Shown here in pieces: positions 34,786 through 46,000 of a stretch of 64,000 nt of DNA. This stretch comes from Adiantum capillus-veneris (lineage: Eukaryota; Streptophyta; Polypodiopsida; Polypodiales; Pteridaceae). A model generated the notes under the pieces. It searched no databases. It was not told the DNA's origin and saw only the letters and a program-made list of their open reading frames with translations. The number at the start of each line of letters is the position of its first letter. The first letter of the stretch is position 1. Made by a program: the position numbers and the translations under genes. The stretch lies in contig CM043957.1 in assembly GCA_014529385.2 (NCBI GenBank), forward strand, positions 88,322,381-88,386,380. Reading direction: 5' to 3'.

Positions 34786-35500
34786 CGTGCAATGAAACTT
34801 AATCTTTGTTCTGAGGTAGCATCTCCCATTCAGTTCTCTCTTCTGTATTCAATCACTTCTCAAGAGTCTTTTCCTCTAATATCTATGGTAATTTTTATAT
34901 TATGCTTCTCTATTATCTGTGAGACTTTCTTTATGTTGTGTTCTGTTCAGGTTATGTTCTGCAATTTTTTTCCCGATATCATATTATGTTTAGCTTATGT
35001 TCTTGCTTTCCTCTACATGAACATCATTCAGCTTTCAAATTTTACGATTCAATCACTACATGTGCTGCAGCTCAATGACTGATCACCATGATACTAGTCC
35101 GTCCACATTACCTAGATGTCTTGCAATCCATTCCAGCAACCCCATGTCTAATACTTCTACAAAAAATTATCAGCTAATAAGAGACAAATCATGTAGCAAC
35201 AACTTATATATTTTACAAAAAAAATTATAAATGTACAAATGCTGTCTTCAACATATTAAACAACACAAAACAACAACTGCATTAGGTTATAACACTTGTT
35301 CTGGACATCCACCAAGGTTGATAATATATTATTTTTTGGAAAAAAAAAAAAGAAAATATAGTTGAGAACTTATGCCATCTTCATTTAATTGCTTTGTTCA
35401 TTGTCTTTGTCATATAACGTTAATCATTGGCTACAACAATGTCTTTCTTTTTTCATTCAGATGACTACTTATCAGCTTCTTCGATTTAAATGCTTTTTCT
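34786..35500 (+). other. Non-coding interval after the GIY-YIG gene
   Basis: AT-rich with poly-A stretches. The hydrophobic frame 34792-35082 begins after the stop and has no motif. A pyrimidine-rich stretch and CAG at 35500-35506 could be a splice acceptor for the next ORF. No Helitron 3' hairpin was identified with confidence. Confidence 0.45.
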
Positions 35501-35512
35501 TTTCAGTTTTCA

Positions 35513-35944
35513 ATGGGTAGGCCGATCCCAGCTGATCTAATCGAGCAGCAGCCTGAATTTGAGACTGCAATGTATAAGTTGCAATACTGTCTTTACCCAC
35601 ATTCGCAAGAGCGGGTGCTCAGACACTACATGCATAAATGGACTGAGTTCATTCCATGGCCAGTTCAACCACCTACCCCATGGAATCCACATTACATCAC
35701 TTGGAACACACTCGGTCGAGAAATCACCATCGACATCGCCATGCTATCTGGTTGCTCCACAAAACACCATTGTATGTTGTTCGTGCAGATTGCGGACGTG
35801 CTCGGCCTAGTCGAGACTATAGAACTGAATTACTCTAACGTGGTCGCCAACCACCTTCAGTCAGCTAAACATTTCGTTTCGCGCTATTTTCCTGTCAACC
35901 AATTAGTCACACGTGCAACTTTGAAGATCATCTTACCGATATAG
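35513..35944 (+). CDS. Uncharacterised ORF, 143 codons, downstream of the Helitron
   Basis: ATG at 35513 follows a pyrimidine-rich tract and CAG that resemble a splice acceptor, and the frame ends with TAG at 35942. The product has a balanced composition rich in His, Trp and Pro (for example WTEFIPWPVQPPTPWN), unlike simple-repeat frames nearby. A Cys-His stretch reads SGCSTKHHC. I do not recognise a family. It lies on the same strand as the kinase, Helitron and GIY-YIG genes and may be another exon of the same cargo. A chance frame is possible but less likely given composition and length. Confidence 0.4.
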   Translation: MGRPIPADLIEQQPEFETAMYKLQYCLYPHSQERVLRHYMHKWTEFIPWPVQPPTPWNPHYITWNTLGREITIDIAMLSGCSTKHHCMLFVQIADVLGLVETIELNYSNVVANHLQSAKHFVSRYFPVNQLVTRATLKIILPI

Positions 35945-36700
35945 CCCTTGCTTCGTGCATCACAATCTCCCACTAATATGTGTTGTTACCTACTCCTCCT
36001 CCTCTTCTCCACAGAAGTTCTGTCCATTTCATTGTGAAGAAGTCATTGCATGCTTCATTCAAAGTCTTACCAACTCCTGTTTGCTTAGTTCGGTTCTTGA
36101 TTCATCAACTTTTTACTATACTATTTCCAGTGACAAGATTTGAGCAAAACAAATAATAAGCTCTCCCTGGCTCTCTCTTTTATAAAAAAAAAGGCCTGCC
36201 TCTATCTCTCAAAACAAAACAGTAGATAAATTCCTGTATATATGAGTGAATTCTGCTAACTAACACTCACATCATTTGTCGACATTAAAATAAGCGCACT
36301 CACACACTCCCTCCCTCTCTCTCTCTCTCAGCTTTCACTTCTATGTTCTTTTTACTAATGTATATTCTTCTTCAATGCTTCGATGCAAACAAAATAGTAT
36401 TTACAATGGTGCCCTTGGTCTCCATTCATTTCCATAAACATCTAGGTACCAAATCCATAAACATACAAGCACCAAAGCGAAGCTCTCTCTAATTGCAACA
36501 GTATTCCTTGCTATTGCTTCTCAATAACTCATTCAAACACTCTCCAACTTCATGCCTTCTCCTCCAAAGCTTGGCAATCAAGGCATTCTAGTTTTCTCTC
36601 TCTGGTGATCCGAGGCTTCTACGCTACAGCAAGGCACACACAAAGGGTAGCCCTCTTGGACTCCCTCTCCCTTCCTACTGACTCTCCTCCAGGCTCTCAC
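35945..36700. other. Interval with short CT runs, no gene
   Basis: AT-rich then CT-rich sequence. No supported coding frame, RNA gene or transposon end. Confidence 0.4.
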
Positions 36701-36701
36701 C

Positions 36702-37085
36702 ATGGCGACTCCATTCTCAAGCACGCCTACAATCGCCTTGCGAACCTTGTGGGTCACACTCACACACATACACTCAGAGTATACATGGCAGCCGCTACTC
36801 TTGGCCCTCCTGCTTCATGGCACCCCTGGTGGCTTGGCACTCTCCCTATCCTACTCTCTGGCTTCTGCGCTAAGCAAGCTAGTGCTCTCTAACTCTTACT
36901 CTTTCTCTGCACATAGGCGCCATCCTCCTCATGGGAGGATGCACAGTCCCCTAACTACCCCCCTTGCGACATTCCTTCTAGCGACTCCCCCTCCTACTTC
37001 AGATGGCTCTCCTCTTTGGCGACCTTCCCGTTTGGCTTCATTGGCCATGCCCTCCTCATCATGCCTCCTCGTGCGACGGTTCTGA
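36702..37085 (+). CDS. Low-confidence ORF of 127 codons with a strong start context
   Basis: The start ACCATGGCG is an excellent plant initiation context. The product is rich in Leu, Ser, Pro and Thr and has a hydrophobic run (LLLALLLHGTPGGLALSLSYSLASAL) but no recognised domain. An overlapping frame in the same region is also open, which weakens the case. It could be a decayed exon or a transcript leader. Confidence 0.22.
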   Translation: MATPFSSTPTIALRTLWVTLTHIHSEYTWQPLLLALLLHGTPGGLALSLSYSLASALSKLVLSNSYSFSAHRRHPPHGRMHSPLTTPLATFLLATPPPTSDGSPLWRPSRLASLAMPSSSCLLVRRF

Positions 37086-37710
37086 GATGTCGACATAAAC
37101 GTCTTGCTTTGTTTTGTTTTATTTTCTAAACCATTATCAACCATGTGGCCTTTTAAGATTTTGCTCCCACTATTAAAAAGGTTTTAACATCGTACGGGCA
37201 ATCCTTGAGATCTGTCAATCAAGAACTGAACTCAAGTCCTCTCTCTCTCTCTATTCTCTCTCTCTAATTCTTGCCAAAGACATCTTATACACTTCTTGCT
37301 TGCAATGCGAAGAAAACAAGGTCAAACTTGAAATTCTCCAAGATTTATAGATCCAAATTATGAAACTCCTGCGAGTTACTAAAACTTTTCAAAATTCAAC
37401 ATTGACTCCCTTTAAGGCACTCATAGAGTCTAGCAAGGACATTGTCATTTTAGCAGTTAAAAAGACACTAAACCCTAATTCTTTTAACAAGGAAAAAAGA
37501 CTCTTGTTCTCTCATTCTCAAAACTATCACTGCACTACCACTAGGGTCGACTTGAGATTCCTTGCTAAGATGTATACTATCGAACTCTCTCAGTTAAAGG
37601 CAGAATCTAGGTCATAGAATACCAAGCATACTTTTAAGCTTCTTGCAAAATAGTGACCAAGCATTCAAATTTCAAACGTAAATAAAACTCAATGTTTCAA
37701 GCAGTAACCA

Positions 37711-37854
37711 ACCATCCATATGCAGCAGACATAAAATCATGTTAAGCATGCATACTTATGCAATTATTTGCATGCAAATGCTTCTAGCATGCCCATGTAT
37801 ATCCCAAATTAACCCGAAATTGGTACAAAAAGTCAAAATATCTTGGGGTCTACA
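37711..37854 (-). repeat. LTR-end fragment, copy of 17558-17701
   Basis: 144 bp matching the end of the gypsy LTR at 17558-17701 with a handful of substitutions and equal length. On the minus strand it directly follows a truncated protease sequence, so it looks like a 3' LTR start joined to an internally deleted element. Sequence left of 37711 does not match the other LTR. Confidence 0.82.
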
Positions 37855-38820
37855 CAAGCATTTCGGAGATAGAAAAGAATGAGTACTACCACAATCGATG
37901 AGGCGGTTAAAAGGTTTACCTTGATGGGTGGCTGGTTTTTGAATAACCACGAATTGTCTTTGAGCTCCAGGGTTGTCAATAGCTGCATAAATTCTTGCTC
38001 TCTCATCTTCTTCACCAAGGGTAGGCTCTCGTATGACTGCATGTGCATGGGCATTCCTACCTTGACCTCTTTCAAAGGCTCTCGTTGCTCTTCCTCGCCC
38101 TCTACCTCGTCCATTGTTATGTCCAAAAGGACGGTGTCTTTGATCTACTGCAGTTGTTGCTGCTGCTCTATTAGTCAAATGTGGACATCTGTTTCAATAA
38201 TTTCCCAACTCTCCACATTCAAAGCATTGAACATCCAAGCGTGAAGGACTTTTAGCATTAGCAGCATAAGCTCTTTGTGGTTGTCCATTATTATTGGGAA
38301 GCCTTATTGATCGTTTGGCACCATTAAAACTTTGATTTTGTTCAACTCTCCTTCTAATACCTTTCCCCTTCATTAAGGGCTTAGCTCATAGTAAAGCATC
38401 TTGCACAGTAGTAGGTTTCATGGATTCTAATTGCGAGCTGATTGGTTCTCTTAAACCTTGACAGAAACGGGCTACCTGCTGCTCTATGGTCATTGGCAGA
38501 GCATAACACCTATGCCTTACAAACTTTGAGTAGTACTCTTCCAAGGATAAGTTGTATTGTTTCAAGCTAAAGAACTCATTCATCTTAAACACTTTGTAGA
38601 CAAGAGGTAAGTATCCTTCCTTTACTACTTGTTTAATCTCCCTCAAACTCTGGGAGTTCTCCAATAGTCCCATGTCGCGACAATGTTGTTTCCACCATAA
38701 CTTTGCTTCACCGGAGAGGTGAAGCATCCCTAGCATTGCTTGGTTTGTAGGTGCGGTCATTGCAACCACGAATAGTGTCGAGAAAATATTCATGCAATCA
38801 ACCCAAGAATAGTACAGACG
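37855..38820 (-). pseudogene. Gypsy gag-protease remnant lacking polymerase
   Basis: Reading leftward, 38793-38386 encodes a gag core (GEAKLWWKQHCRD, then YYSKFVRHRCYALPM and ARFCQGLREPI). Near 38240-38190 a zinc knuckle CFECGELGNY lacks its His and contains a stop. The segment 38178-37850 carries an Arg/Gly-rich stretch and the start of retropepsin, LIDCGSTHSFLS, where the usual Ser after Asp is Cys. The protease is cut off and directly joined to LTR-like sequence at 37854. RT, RNase H and integrase are missing. An initiator-Met-like PBS lies upstream at 38848-38860. Confidence 0.8.
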
Positions 38821-38847
38821 GTTAAGAAACCAAACTTTAAACCTAAG

Positions 38848-38860
38848 GCTCTGATACTAA
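38848..38860 (-). other. Initiator-Met-like primer binding site
   Basis: The minus strand reads TTAGTATCAGAGCC, one mismatch from the canonical TGGTATCAGAGCC core. It lies just upstream of the gag remnant, and a TG on the plus strand at 38864 may be the LTR end. Confidence 0.7.
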
Positions 38861-38863
38861 TTA

Positions 38864-39253
38864 TGAGGTCCCCAAACCCGAGAAGATTGGGGCAACTTGA
38901 TAGAGGGCCTTCCTTTATTCTCCTTTTCTGCTGACGACACTCTACTCCATTTCCACAAAGTAGAGATACGAGCAACAAAAGCGAGGAAGTCCTCTATCCA
39001 TCATGTTCGTGGTTATAAGGGTCATACACCACAAGCCATGTCAATAAATCAAGGATTCTAATGAAATCTACTTCCTAACATAAAGATGAAATCCCATTGA
39101 CATATTTAGAATCCATAAACAACACCTTTTCCCCCACATTTAAGAGGCACAGCTGCCATCCATAAACCATAAATATGATATGAGATTTAGTATAAACTAA
39201 CTAATAATCTTGTGAAAAGTACCCAACTAATCGGGTCCACCGCTTCTAGGGAC
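38864..39253 (-). other. Probable LTR part split by the Tat element insertion
   Basis: Non-coding sequence between the minus-strand PBS and the Tat-element insertion point. The interrupted sequence resumes at 48024. No second LTR copy is available to prove the boundary. Confidence 0.45.
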
Positions 39254-39257
39254 ACGT

Positions 39258-40200
39258 TGTCAGGAGTTTTTTTGAGCAAGGAATTGCGCATATGTACATA
39301 CACATGCATGGTGCATCAAATAAGGAATTGCCCAATTTCCATAACCAGGTGGTTATGTGGGGCCCACATGTGTACAGGTAGGATAGTGTGTACATAGTGC
39401 ATCGATTTTCACTATCACCAGTACCAGTATGTTTTTTCTACAATAATGAGGAGTTTATAGCGCGTAAAACTTCTCAAGGAAGCTATCCGCGGGCCGACGA
39501 CGTGAGGTCAGCAGGTGCGTCAGATGGCATCTAGTGGCGTCAGGAGGGCGAACAAGGTCAATATTTGCACGCGGATGAGGACGGACACAACGTGGGTGTT
39601 TTCTTGTGAGAGATATGCAGAAAGGTCATCATTAGGACCACTTTTTGGGGCCACTTCACGTGGTGGCGAGATGCATTATTGGAAAAAACCTGAGTGCCAG
39701 GTGTGCAAATGATGCAAAAAGGTGATAACTATGCACTGCGAGGTCAGTTTTTGGCCTGTTCGGAGTCCGTTTGAGGTCATCTAAAAGGCCAAGGGTGCCC
39801 AACTAAAAAATCTAAGTGTGGGAACTGAAAAAACTGAGAGAAGACCAGAAAAAACGTGGAGAAGAGAGGAGGAACAGCTGTAGGTGTGTTTTTGCTCATT
39901 TTGGAGCCTGTTTTGGCCGTAAACTGCTCATCCGAGGTCGGATTTGAGCACTTTGACATTGTAGACTGGGGTTTTGGGCCGTTCCGGACGCGATGGCGCT
40001 GTCCATTTTGCCAAATTCCTCACTCTTTTCCTGCTGTTTTTCTGTGTAAGTTCCTCCTATGAGCGAAGTTTCTGCTCCAGTTGGTGATTGTATCTGGTAT
40101 CTTTTACCCATATTTTGTGAGCTGTTTACCCCATTGGTGTTGGCCCAAGCTCATTTGTATCTAAACATCAGAAATTCTCCTCTTTTGAGCTGAGTTTTTT

Positions 40201-40235
<35 letters not shown>

Positions 40236-40414
40236 TGTGTGGAGTGGGCAAGTGGATAGTCTCTCTCCTCTCACTCCAGAGGTGTGTTCCCTGTCTCGGC
40301 CAGGTGTGTTGTGTAAGCCGAGTGGTGCCCCATAGTGTGTGTGTGTGTGTATCTTCCCAAGAGTGTGTGTCGGGTCGTTATAGAGGCGCTGTGTGTGTTT
40401 TCATCCCGCTCACA
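39258..40414 (+). repeat. Left LTR of the Tat-type element
   Basis: 1157 bp, TG...CA ends, contains a (GT)n run at about 40203-40233. Direct repeat of 46869-48019. Confidence 0.94.
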
Positions 40415-40420
40415 TTCTTT

Positions 40421-40438
40421 TGGCGCCCCCACCGAGGA
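40421..40438 (+). other. Primer binding site of the Tat-type element
   Basis: TGGCGCCCCCACCGAGGA, six bases after the LTR. It is complementary to a tRNA 3' end of the GGCGCCA type; the isoacceptor was not determined. Confidence 0.75.
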
Positions 40439-40456
40439 TCTTCTTCGAGTACCTTC

Positions 40457-40556
40457 TGCTTCGAGCTTCGAGCTTCGAGCTTCGGGATTACAGGTTCGAG
40501 GTTGCAGGTTACAGGTTACAGGTTACAGGTTATAGGGACAGGTACAGGTACAGGTG
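40457..40556 (+). repeat. Minisatellite in the Tat leader
   Basis: Heptamer GCTTCGA repeats give way to octamer AGGTTACA repeats and then ACAGGT repeats. They lie 20-120 bp after the PBS, where packaging and dimerisation signals often lie in retroelements. No role can be shown here. Confidence 0.85.
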
Positions 40557-40559
40557 ATT

Positions 40560-41488
40560 CACACAAGTACAGGTAGCTGGAGTACAGTGATATACTAGCA
40601 GTGATGTCACTTGCAGTTGTTGTGGGAATGCATCACTTGGCGCCTATTTGAGCGCATTGTCTGCTGGATTGTACGTTACTTGTGGAAACTGCCATTGTAC
40701 ACATTTGTGGAGCCATACTTGGTTGTATTTGGCAGTCCCAGCCATTTCTGAGACTTGGTCTGGAAGATAGTCATTTCTGAGACTTGACTATACGCGATTT
40801 GCATTAGCCTTCGTGTGAGGGTCGATAGCGTGAGGTTTTTATTGAGCTGGGGGATTCTCAAATGTAGAGATACTTTCGGTGATACAGGCAGCTGGAGCAC
40901 CCTTTTTGTGACCTCGCCATAGGCTATGTACTAGTGAGTCCTACTTGATGCTCGGGTTCTATTGTTGACAGTTTATGCATACATAGACAGTCTATATTTT
41001 GGGTTCCTACTGCTCTACTTCTGGGGAAACTCTGTCGAAATTTTTCCAAGTTATGATGGCTGGTTTTTTGGTATTTTGAGCCATTTATGTTGTTATGCTG
41101 CTGAAATTTTGGCAAAATCAAAGGTTGAGTCAGATGTGCCTTCTTGGGAGCTTCATGGTTGGCTTTAATGGATGATCAAAATGGCCCTCAGTTCACTCCT
41201 TTTCATTTAACTCAAAGAATTCAGATTAATGTTCATGTGTCTAGGAAGATCTTTTTCCAGCAGCGCATAGTCTTTATGTTTGGGCCAAGAAGATTGAGAG
41301 AGATCCTGGAATGTCCTTTGCCTGTTGTAATTCCGATGATCAACTATGAAAACTCATTTGATGTGCATGTGTTTGTTCTGATCTAAAGCTGAGCTCCATT
41401 GAAGTTTCTGGGGATTGGGTAGTGAAAAGTTTTGGGTTCTTGCACGTGTGTTCAAAGGGGTTCTCAAAGCATTGTAACTTGGGTAGCC
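40560..41488 (+). other. Leader of the Tat-type element
   Basis: About 0.9 kb between the minisatellite and the gag ATG, without a convincing gene. Short frames here (for example 41144-41386) have no motif. Confidence 0.55.
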
Positions 41489-42064
41489 ATGGCTTTCTCT
41501 TATCCGGAGTTTCATGGAAGAAGTGATGAAGATGTGGAAGAATTTTTGGAAAAGATGGAGGTTGCCTGCATTAGCAACCAGATTCATGACCCTACGCAAA
41601 TGTTACGCCTTCTCCAAATTTGTTTGAAGAGTGATGCACGAGTTTGGTCCAAGGCATTTGAAGAGGAGCTGCGTGCAGCAGATCCACCTATAAGATTGAG
41701 TTGGGACAATCTAAGGCATGGATTGGAAGTGGAGTTTGTGAAGATAGAAGATCCTGACAAAGTGTGGCAAGAAGTACAAGGTTTGGTGCAGAAGGAAGGT
41801 GAGCCAGTAGATGCGTACATACGTAAGTTTTCATTGGCATGGGAGCGAATGTGCAAGGCTTTAGCACCACAGGTACCCCCGCCTGACATGATGAAGAAGG
41901 ACAGGTTTTTGGCTGGTCTTTGGGAGAATATACGTTGGAGAGTGGAGCTAAAGAAGCCTAGGACATATGAAGATGCACTAGAGGTAGCAAGGAACAAAGA
42001 GTGGAAGCTGAGGAAAATGAGCCAGTTAGGGGTGGATTCTTTGCCCATGAGGTCTGAATTTTAG
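41489..42064 (+). CDS. Tat-type gag, N-terminal segment (ends at in-frame TAG)
   Basis: This is the capsid part of gag. ATG at 41489 (GCCATGGCT) has a strong start context and begins the gag homology: FLEKMEVAC early, then LSWDNLRHGLEVEF, VDAYIRKFSLAWERMC and RFLAGLWENIRW, typical of the plant retrotransposon gag core. The frame is closed by TAG at 42062-42064 after about 191 residues, and gag sequence continues in the same frame. The stop falls in a non-conserved linker between the core and the zinc knuckle. Confidence 0.9.
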   Translation: MAFSYPEFHGRSDEDVEEFLEKMEVACISNQIHDPTQMLRLLQICLKSDARVWSKAFEEELRAADPPIRLSWDNLRHGLEVEFVKIEDPDKVWQEVQGLVQKEGEPVDAYIRKFSLAWERMCKALAPQVPPPDMMKKDRFLAGLWENIRWRVELKKPRTYEDALEVARNKEWKLRKMSQLGVDSLPMRSEF

Positions 42065-43099
42065 CCTATGGACTCTTTACAAGGTCGTATGTCAGGGTTT
42101 CATCATGAACCAGTGGTTCCTGTTACTACTCAGGTTATGCCAGCAGTGGTCACTACAGCAGTGCAAGATGATGGCCTAAGGCAAGACATGAGGCAAGTGG
42201 TTGATTTGATGAAGAATCTCAGCCTAAACATGCTAGGTCAAGTGGGAAATAATCAAGGTCGAGGGCGGTTTGCAAATCAGCCAGGAGGTGAAGAAAGGCC
42301 TAGGAATGGTGTTGGACAAAGCAATGGTAGGTTTTGGAGGCAGTCGCCCACATGTTATAATTGTGGAGAGTTGGGTCACATCAGCCCGCAATGTGATAAG
42401 CCACCAAGGATGGGGGGAGACATATATCCATTGCCAAGACAGGTGCTAACTAGGTCAAATGATTATGGCATCGAAATTAAGGGAGACGAAGGAACCAGTG
42501 GACTGACCCAGCAGGAAAAGGGAAAGACAAAAGTGCTAAGTGTAGTCACCTTGGAGAAGGCATCAAAGCTAGAGGATACATTAGTGATGCCTATTGGGAA
42601 GAGGACCACAGAGGATAAGGAAGGAAGAAGTACCCCAGGTCCTAGTAAGAAGAAAGGAAAGAGCCATGAAGGCGAGGATGTCAAGGCCAAGAGGAAAAGG
42701 AGAGCTCGTCGAAAGTTTCATGTTTCAGATTTTCCACTAGGGGATGGGCAATTAAGCTATGACTTGAAGGAGGATCTGACGAGCAGGAAGGCAGATGTTA
42801 CTTTTGGGCAGCTTATAGAGATGGTGCCTAAGCTAAAGCGACAGTGGAAGAGGATGGTTAACCCAATGGAGAAAGAGCTAGAGAGAGGTTCAGTGAAGGT
42901 GTTGGCAATGGATGAGCTACCAGACATTTGTCCAATAGTAGATGTGTGGCATAAAAGGAAAAATTTGGGACAAGGTTATGTGGATGGCGGAGCCCAAATA
43001 TGCGTCATAACACACTCATGCGTTGAGAAGATGGGTCTCATAGTGGCTGGGGTGTCACGTTTTTGGATCAGATTGGCAAACCATCAAAAAGTAAAATGA
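42065..43099 (+). CDS. Tat-type nucleocapsid and protease start (ends at in-frame TGA)
   Basis: The frame continues from the upstream gag segment. A zinc knuckle CYNCGELGHISPQC lies at about 42353-42394. A Lys/Arg-rich linker follows (SKKKGKSHEG, KAKRKRRARRK). The retropepsin active-site motif is YVDGGAQICVI near 42976-43008, with Gly where Ser or Thr is usual after Asp. TGA at 43097-43099 interrupts the protease domain itself, since the ILGRPWL motif lies 99 bp further on. A loss-of-function change (CGA to TGA) is therefore more likely than a programmed stop here. Confidence 0.88.
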   Translation, partial: PMDSLQGRMSGFHHEPVVPVTTQVMPAVVTTAVQDDGLRQDMRQVVDLMKNLSLNMLGQVGNNQGRGRFANQPGGEERPRNGVGQSNGRFWRQSPTCYNCGELGHISPQCDKPPRMGGDIYPLPRQVLTRSNDYGIEIKGDEGTSGLTQQEKGKTKVLSVVTLEKASKLEDTLVMPIGKRTTEDKEGRSTPGPSKKKGKSHEGEDVKAKRKRRARRKFHVSDFPLGDGQLSYDLKEDLTSRKADVTFGQLIEMVPKLKRQWKRMVNPMEKELERGSVKVLAMDELPDICPIVDVWHKRKNLGQGYVDGGAQICVITHSCVEKMGLIVAGVSRFWIRLANHQKVK

Positions 43100-46000
43100 T
43101 TGGGTGTTGTAAAGAGCTTAGAAGTGGAGGCATATGATGCAAAGGCAATGGTTGATTTTCATGTGATGCCAGCAGGGTTGGGAGCATATCCTATTATACT
43201 GGGCAGACCATGGTTACGTGCAGTGGGAGCTGTTCAAGATTGGCGACATGGTACGATTAGCCTCTATGGAAAGACAGGTACCAAGAAGCTTTATAATATG
43301 GACACAAGGAAACGATTAGAGGAGCTTTATGAAGATGAGGATGAGTCTAGTGATGAAGACTCTTCCACGGTGACAGATGAGGACAGTGATAGCACTACCA
43401 GCAGTGATGAGGATGCTGATGTTGCATTTCTTTTGATGGATAAAGAAATCCAGGAGATTGGTTTAGTTGCATTTGCAAATGAGGTTGAAGATGAAAGTGA
43501 AGGGCCTTATGAAGTGAATGAAGGGCTGATGCAAACCAAGGTTGAGTTGTCAAAGAAGCAGGAATTAATGACGCAAATGATTAGTGGAGACCTCTCAGCT
43601 ATGGAGAAGGATATATTTTTGCATATGCTAGCTAGTTTTCCTTATTTGTTCATTACTTCATATGAAGAGATCAGAGGGTTCAAGGGTGAAGAGATGCATA
43701 TAGAGCTGAAAGAAGGAGCTAAGCCAGTGTGGCAAAGGCTAAGAAGGATGGGTCAAGAGCAAATGGAAGCCTTGCGGGTAGAGGTGGACAAGTTATTGAA
43801 GGCAGGGTTCATAGTTCCAGTGGAGACCACAGAATGGGTGAGTCCAGTTGTAGTCAGTCCAAAGAAGGATGGGAAGTGGAGAATTTGTGTGGATTTTAAA
43901 CCCTTAAACGCAGCCACTAAGAAGAACCCATATCCTCTTCCATTCATCGATCAGATCTTGGATTCAGTGGCAGGTTATGAGAGGTACAGTGTGTGTGATG
44001 GTTTTTCAGGCTATTTTCAATTGAAGATTGCTCTTAAAGACCGCACAAAGACAACTTTTATTACGCCATGGGACTGCTATTGCTACACAGTATTGCCATT
44101 TGGATTGTCAAATGGACCTTCCTTCTATCAAGAGAGAGCAAATTGGGTGTTGGAACCATTCATTGGTAGTTGTGTTAAAGCTTTTATGGATGACTTCTGT
44201 GTTTATAGCAGTAGGGCTGAACACCATGAGAAGCTGCAGATGGTATTGGCTCGATATGATGAATGTGGAGGACAACTAAATCCAAAGAAATGTCATCTAG
44301 CACAGCCAAGGGTGAAGTTATTGGGCCACATGGTGTCAGAAAATGGCATTGAGGCTGATCCAGACAAGGTTAAGTCTATTATTCTTCTTCCATCACCTAC
44401 GAGTACAAAGCAATTGGCAACCTTTATACACAAAGTGAAGTACATGGCAAGGTTTATTCCATTGTCTTCGCAGCTTCTTTATCCATTACAACAAGTGGCA
44501 AAGCATGATCCATTGCAATGGGATGACAAGTGTGAAGAAGTGTTTCAAGAGGTGAAAGAGGTGTTAGGGGGGTTGTCAGCCATGCAGGCTCCTGATTGGG
44601 AGAAAGTTTTTTATGTAAATCCATCAGTAGGGGATGATGCCATTGGAGCCATGCTATTGCAAAAGGGGAAGGGCAGCCATTATATGAGGCCAGTGTATTG
44701 TGCAAGCCGAGTGAAGTTGGTAGCGGAGAGAAAGTTATCGGAAGTAGAGCTAGTGATGGCCAGTGTAATATTTGCTTGTCGACGATTTCGTCATTACTTG
44801 CTACCATGGCCTTTTGTTTTCTTGACGAGTTATGCCTTTTTGCCACAGTTAATTAATGGTATTAACATGTCAAATGTGGTGAAGAAATGGGTAATTGAGC
44901 TGCAAGAGTTTGAGTTCTCTTTTCTAGTGGAAGATAGTACAAGGGCTACCCTAGCTGATTTGTTGACCTACAAGGAGAATCCCCTTATTGTTAAGGAAGA
45001 GGTGGTGAGAAAGGTAGTTGAAGAAGTGCCACAGATCAGCAATGCACATGTGTTGTTCTTTGATGGTTCATACAGAAAGAGCCACGATGCAGCTTTAGGG
45101 GGTATAGCACTTTATGATCCAGAGGGGAAGCTAGTATGCAAGAGAGGGTTCAAATTGGATACGCATAGTAACAATGAGGCTGAATATGCTACATTGGAAG
45201 CCGGATTACACATTTGTTTGAAGCATGGGGTTCGAAGGTTGAGCATAAAAGGTGATGCCTTGTTAGTGGTGAAGCAAGTGCTGGGTGTGTGGAAGAGCAA
45301 GAACACCTCATTGAAGGAAATGTGCTTCAGAATTAAAGGCCTGCTAAAAAAGTTCGAAGCATGGAGCATCAGACACATTGAATGTGCTCTAAATGGAGAG
45401 GCACATGAAGCAGCTCAAGGCATGATTGGGGAGCTATTCGTGTTGAGGACCAATTTACCTCTTTATCATGGCCGGGAAAGTTTGGCTCAAGAAGAGAAGT
45501 TTTTGCTAACAGGAATCATTCCAAAGGAGATTCAGAAGTCAAAGAAGTATGGCTTTGTGCGTAGAGCATACAGGTACAAATTGATTGGTGATGTCTTATA
45601 CATGAAAGGGGCTGATCTCGTGTTGAGACGTGTACCTTGGCGGGAGGAGCTTTACAGAGTGTTGGAAGAGAATCATGAAGGCGCATGTGGTGGCCATTTT
45701 CCTCTAAAGATCACCTTGCATAAGATTTTGCAAGAGGGGTATGTATGGCCTAGTTTGCACAAGGATGTTCACCATTGGTGTAGGTCTTGCAATAGATGTC
45801 AAGCATTTGGGAAGAGAGTGTTGAAGCCAGAGTTACGAAAAACCATTATGGCGTTTGATGTGTTTGAAAAGTGGGGGATTGATGCAATAGGCCCGTTACC
45901 TATCACAAGCAGGGGCAAAAGCTATATCTTGACGGCAGTGGACTATCTCTCTAGATGGGCAGAGGCTATAGCAGTAAAACAGATCACTGCAAAGGATGTG

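Noticed and set aside
34792-35082. Membrane protein of 96 residues
   Set aside because: Hydrophobic composition follows from a T-rich sequence; it starts right after the GIY-YIG stop and shows no family signature.
44454-44846. Minus-strand frame inside Tat pol
   Set aside because: Shadow of the RT-RNase H coding region; no domain of its own.
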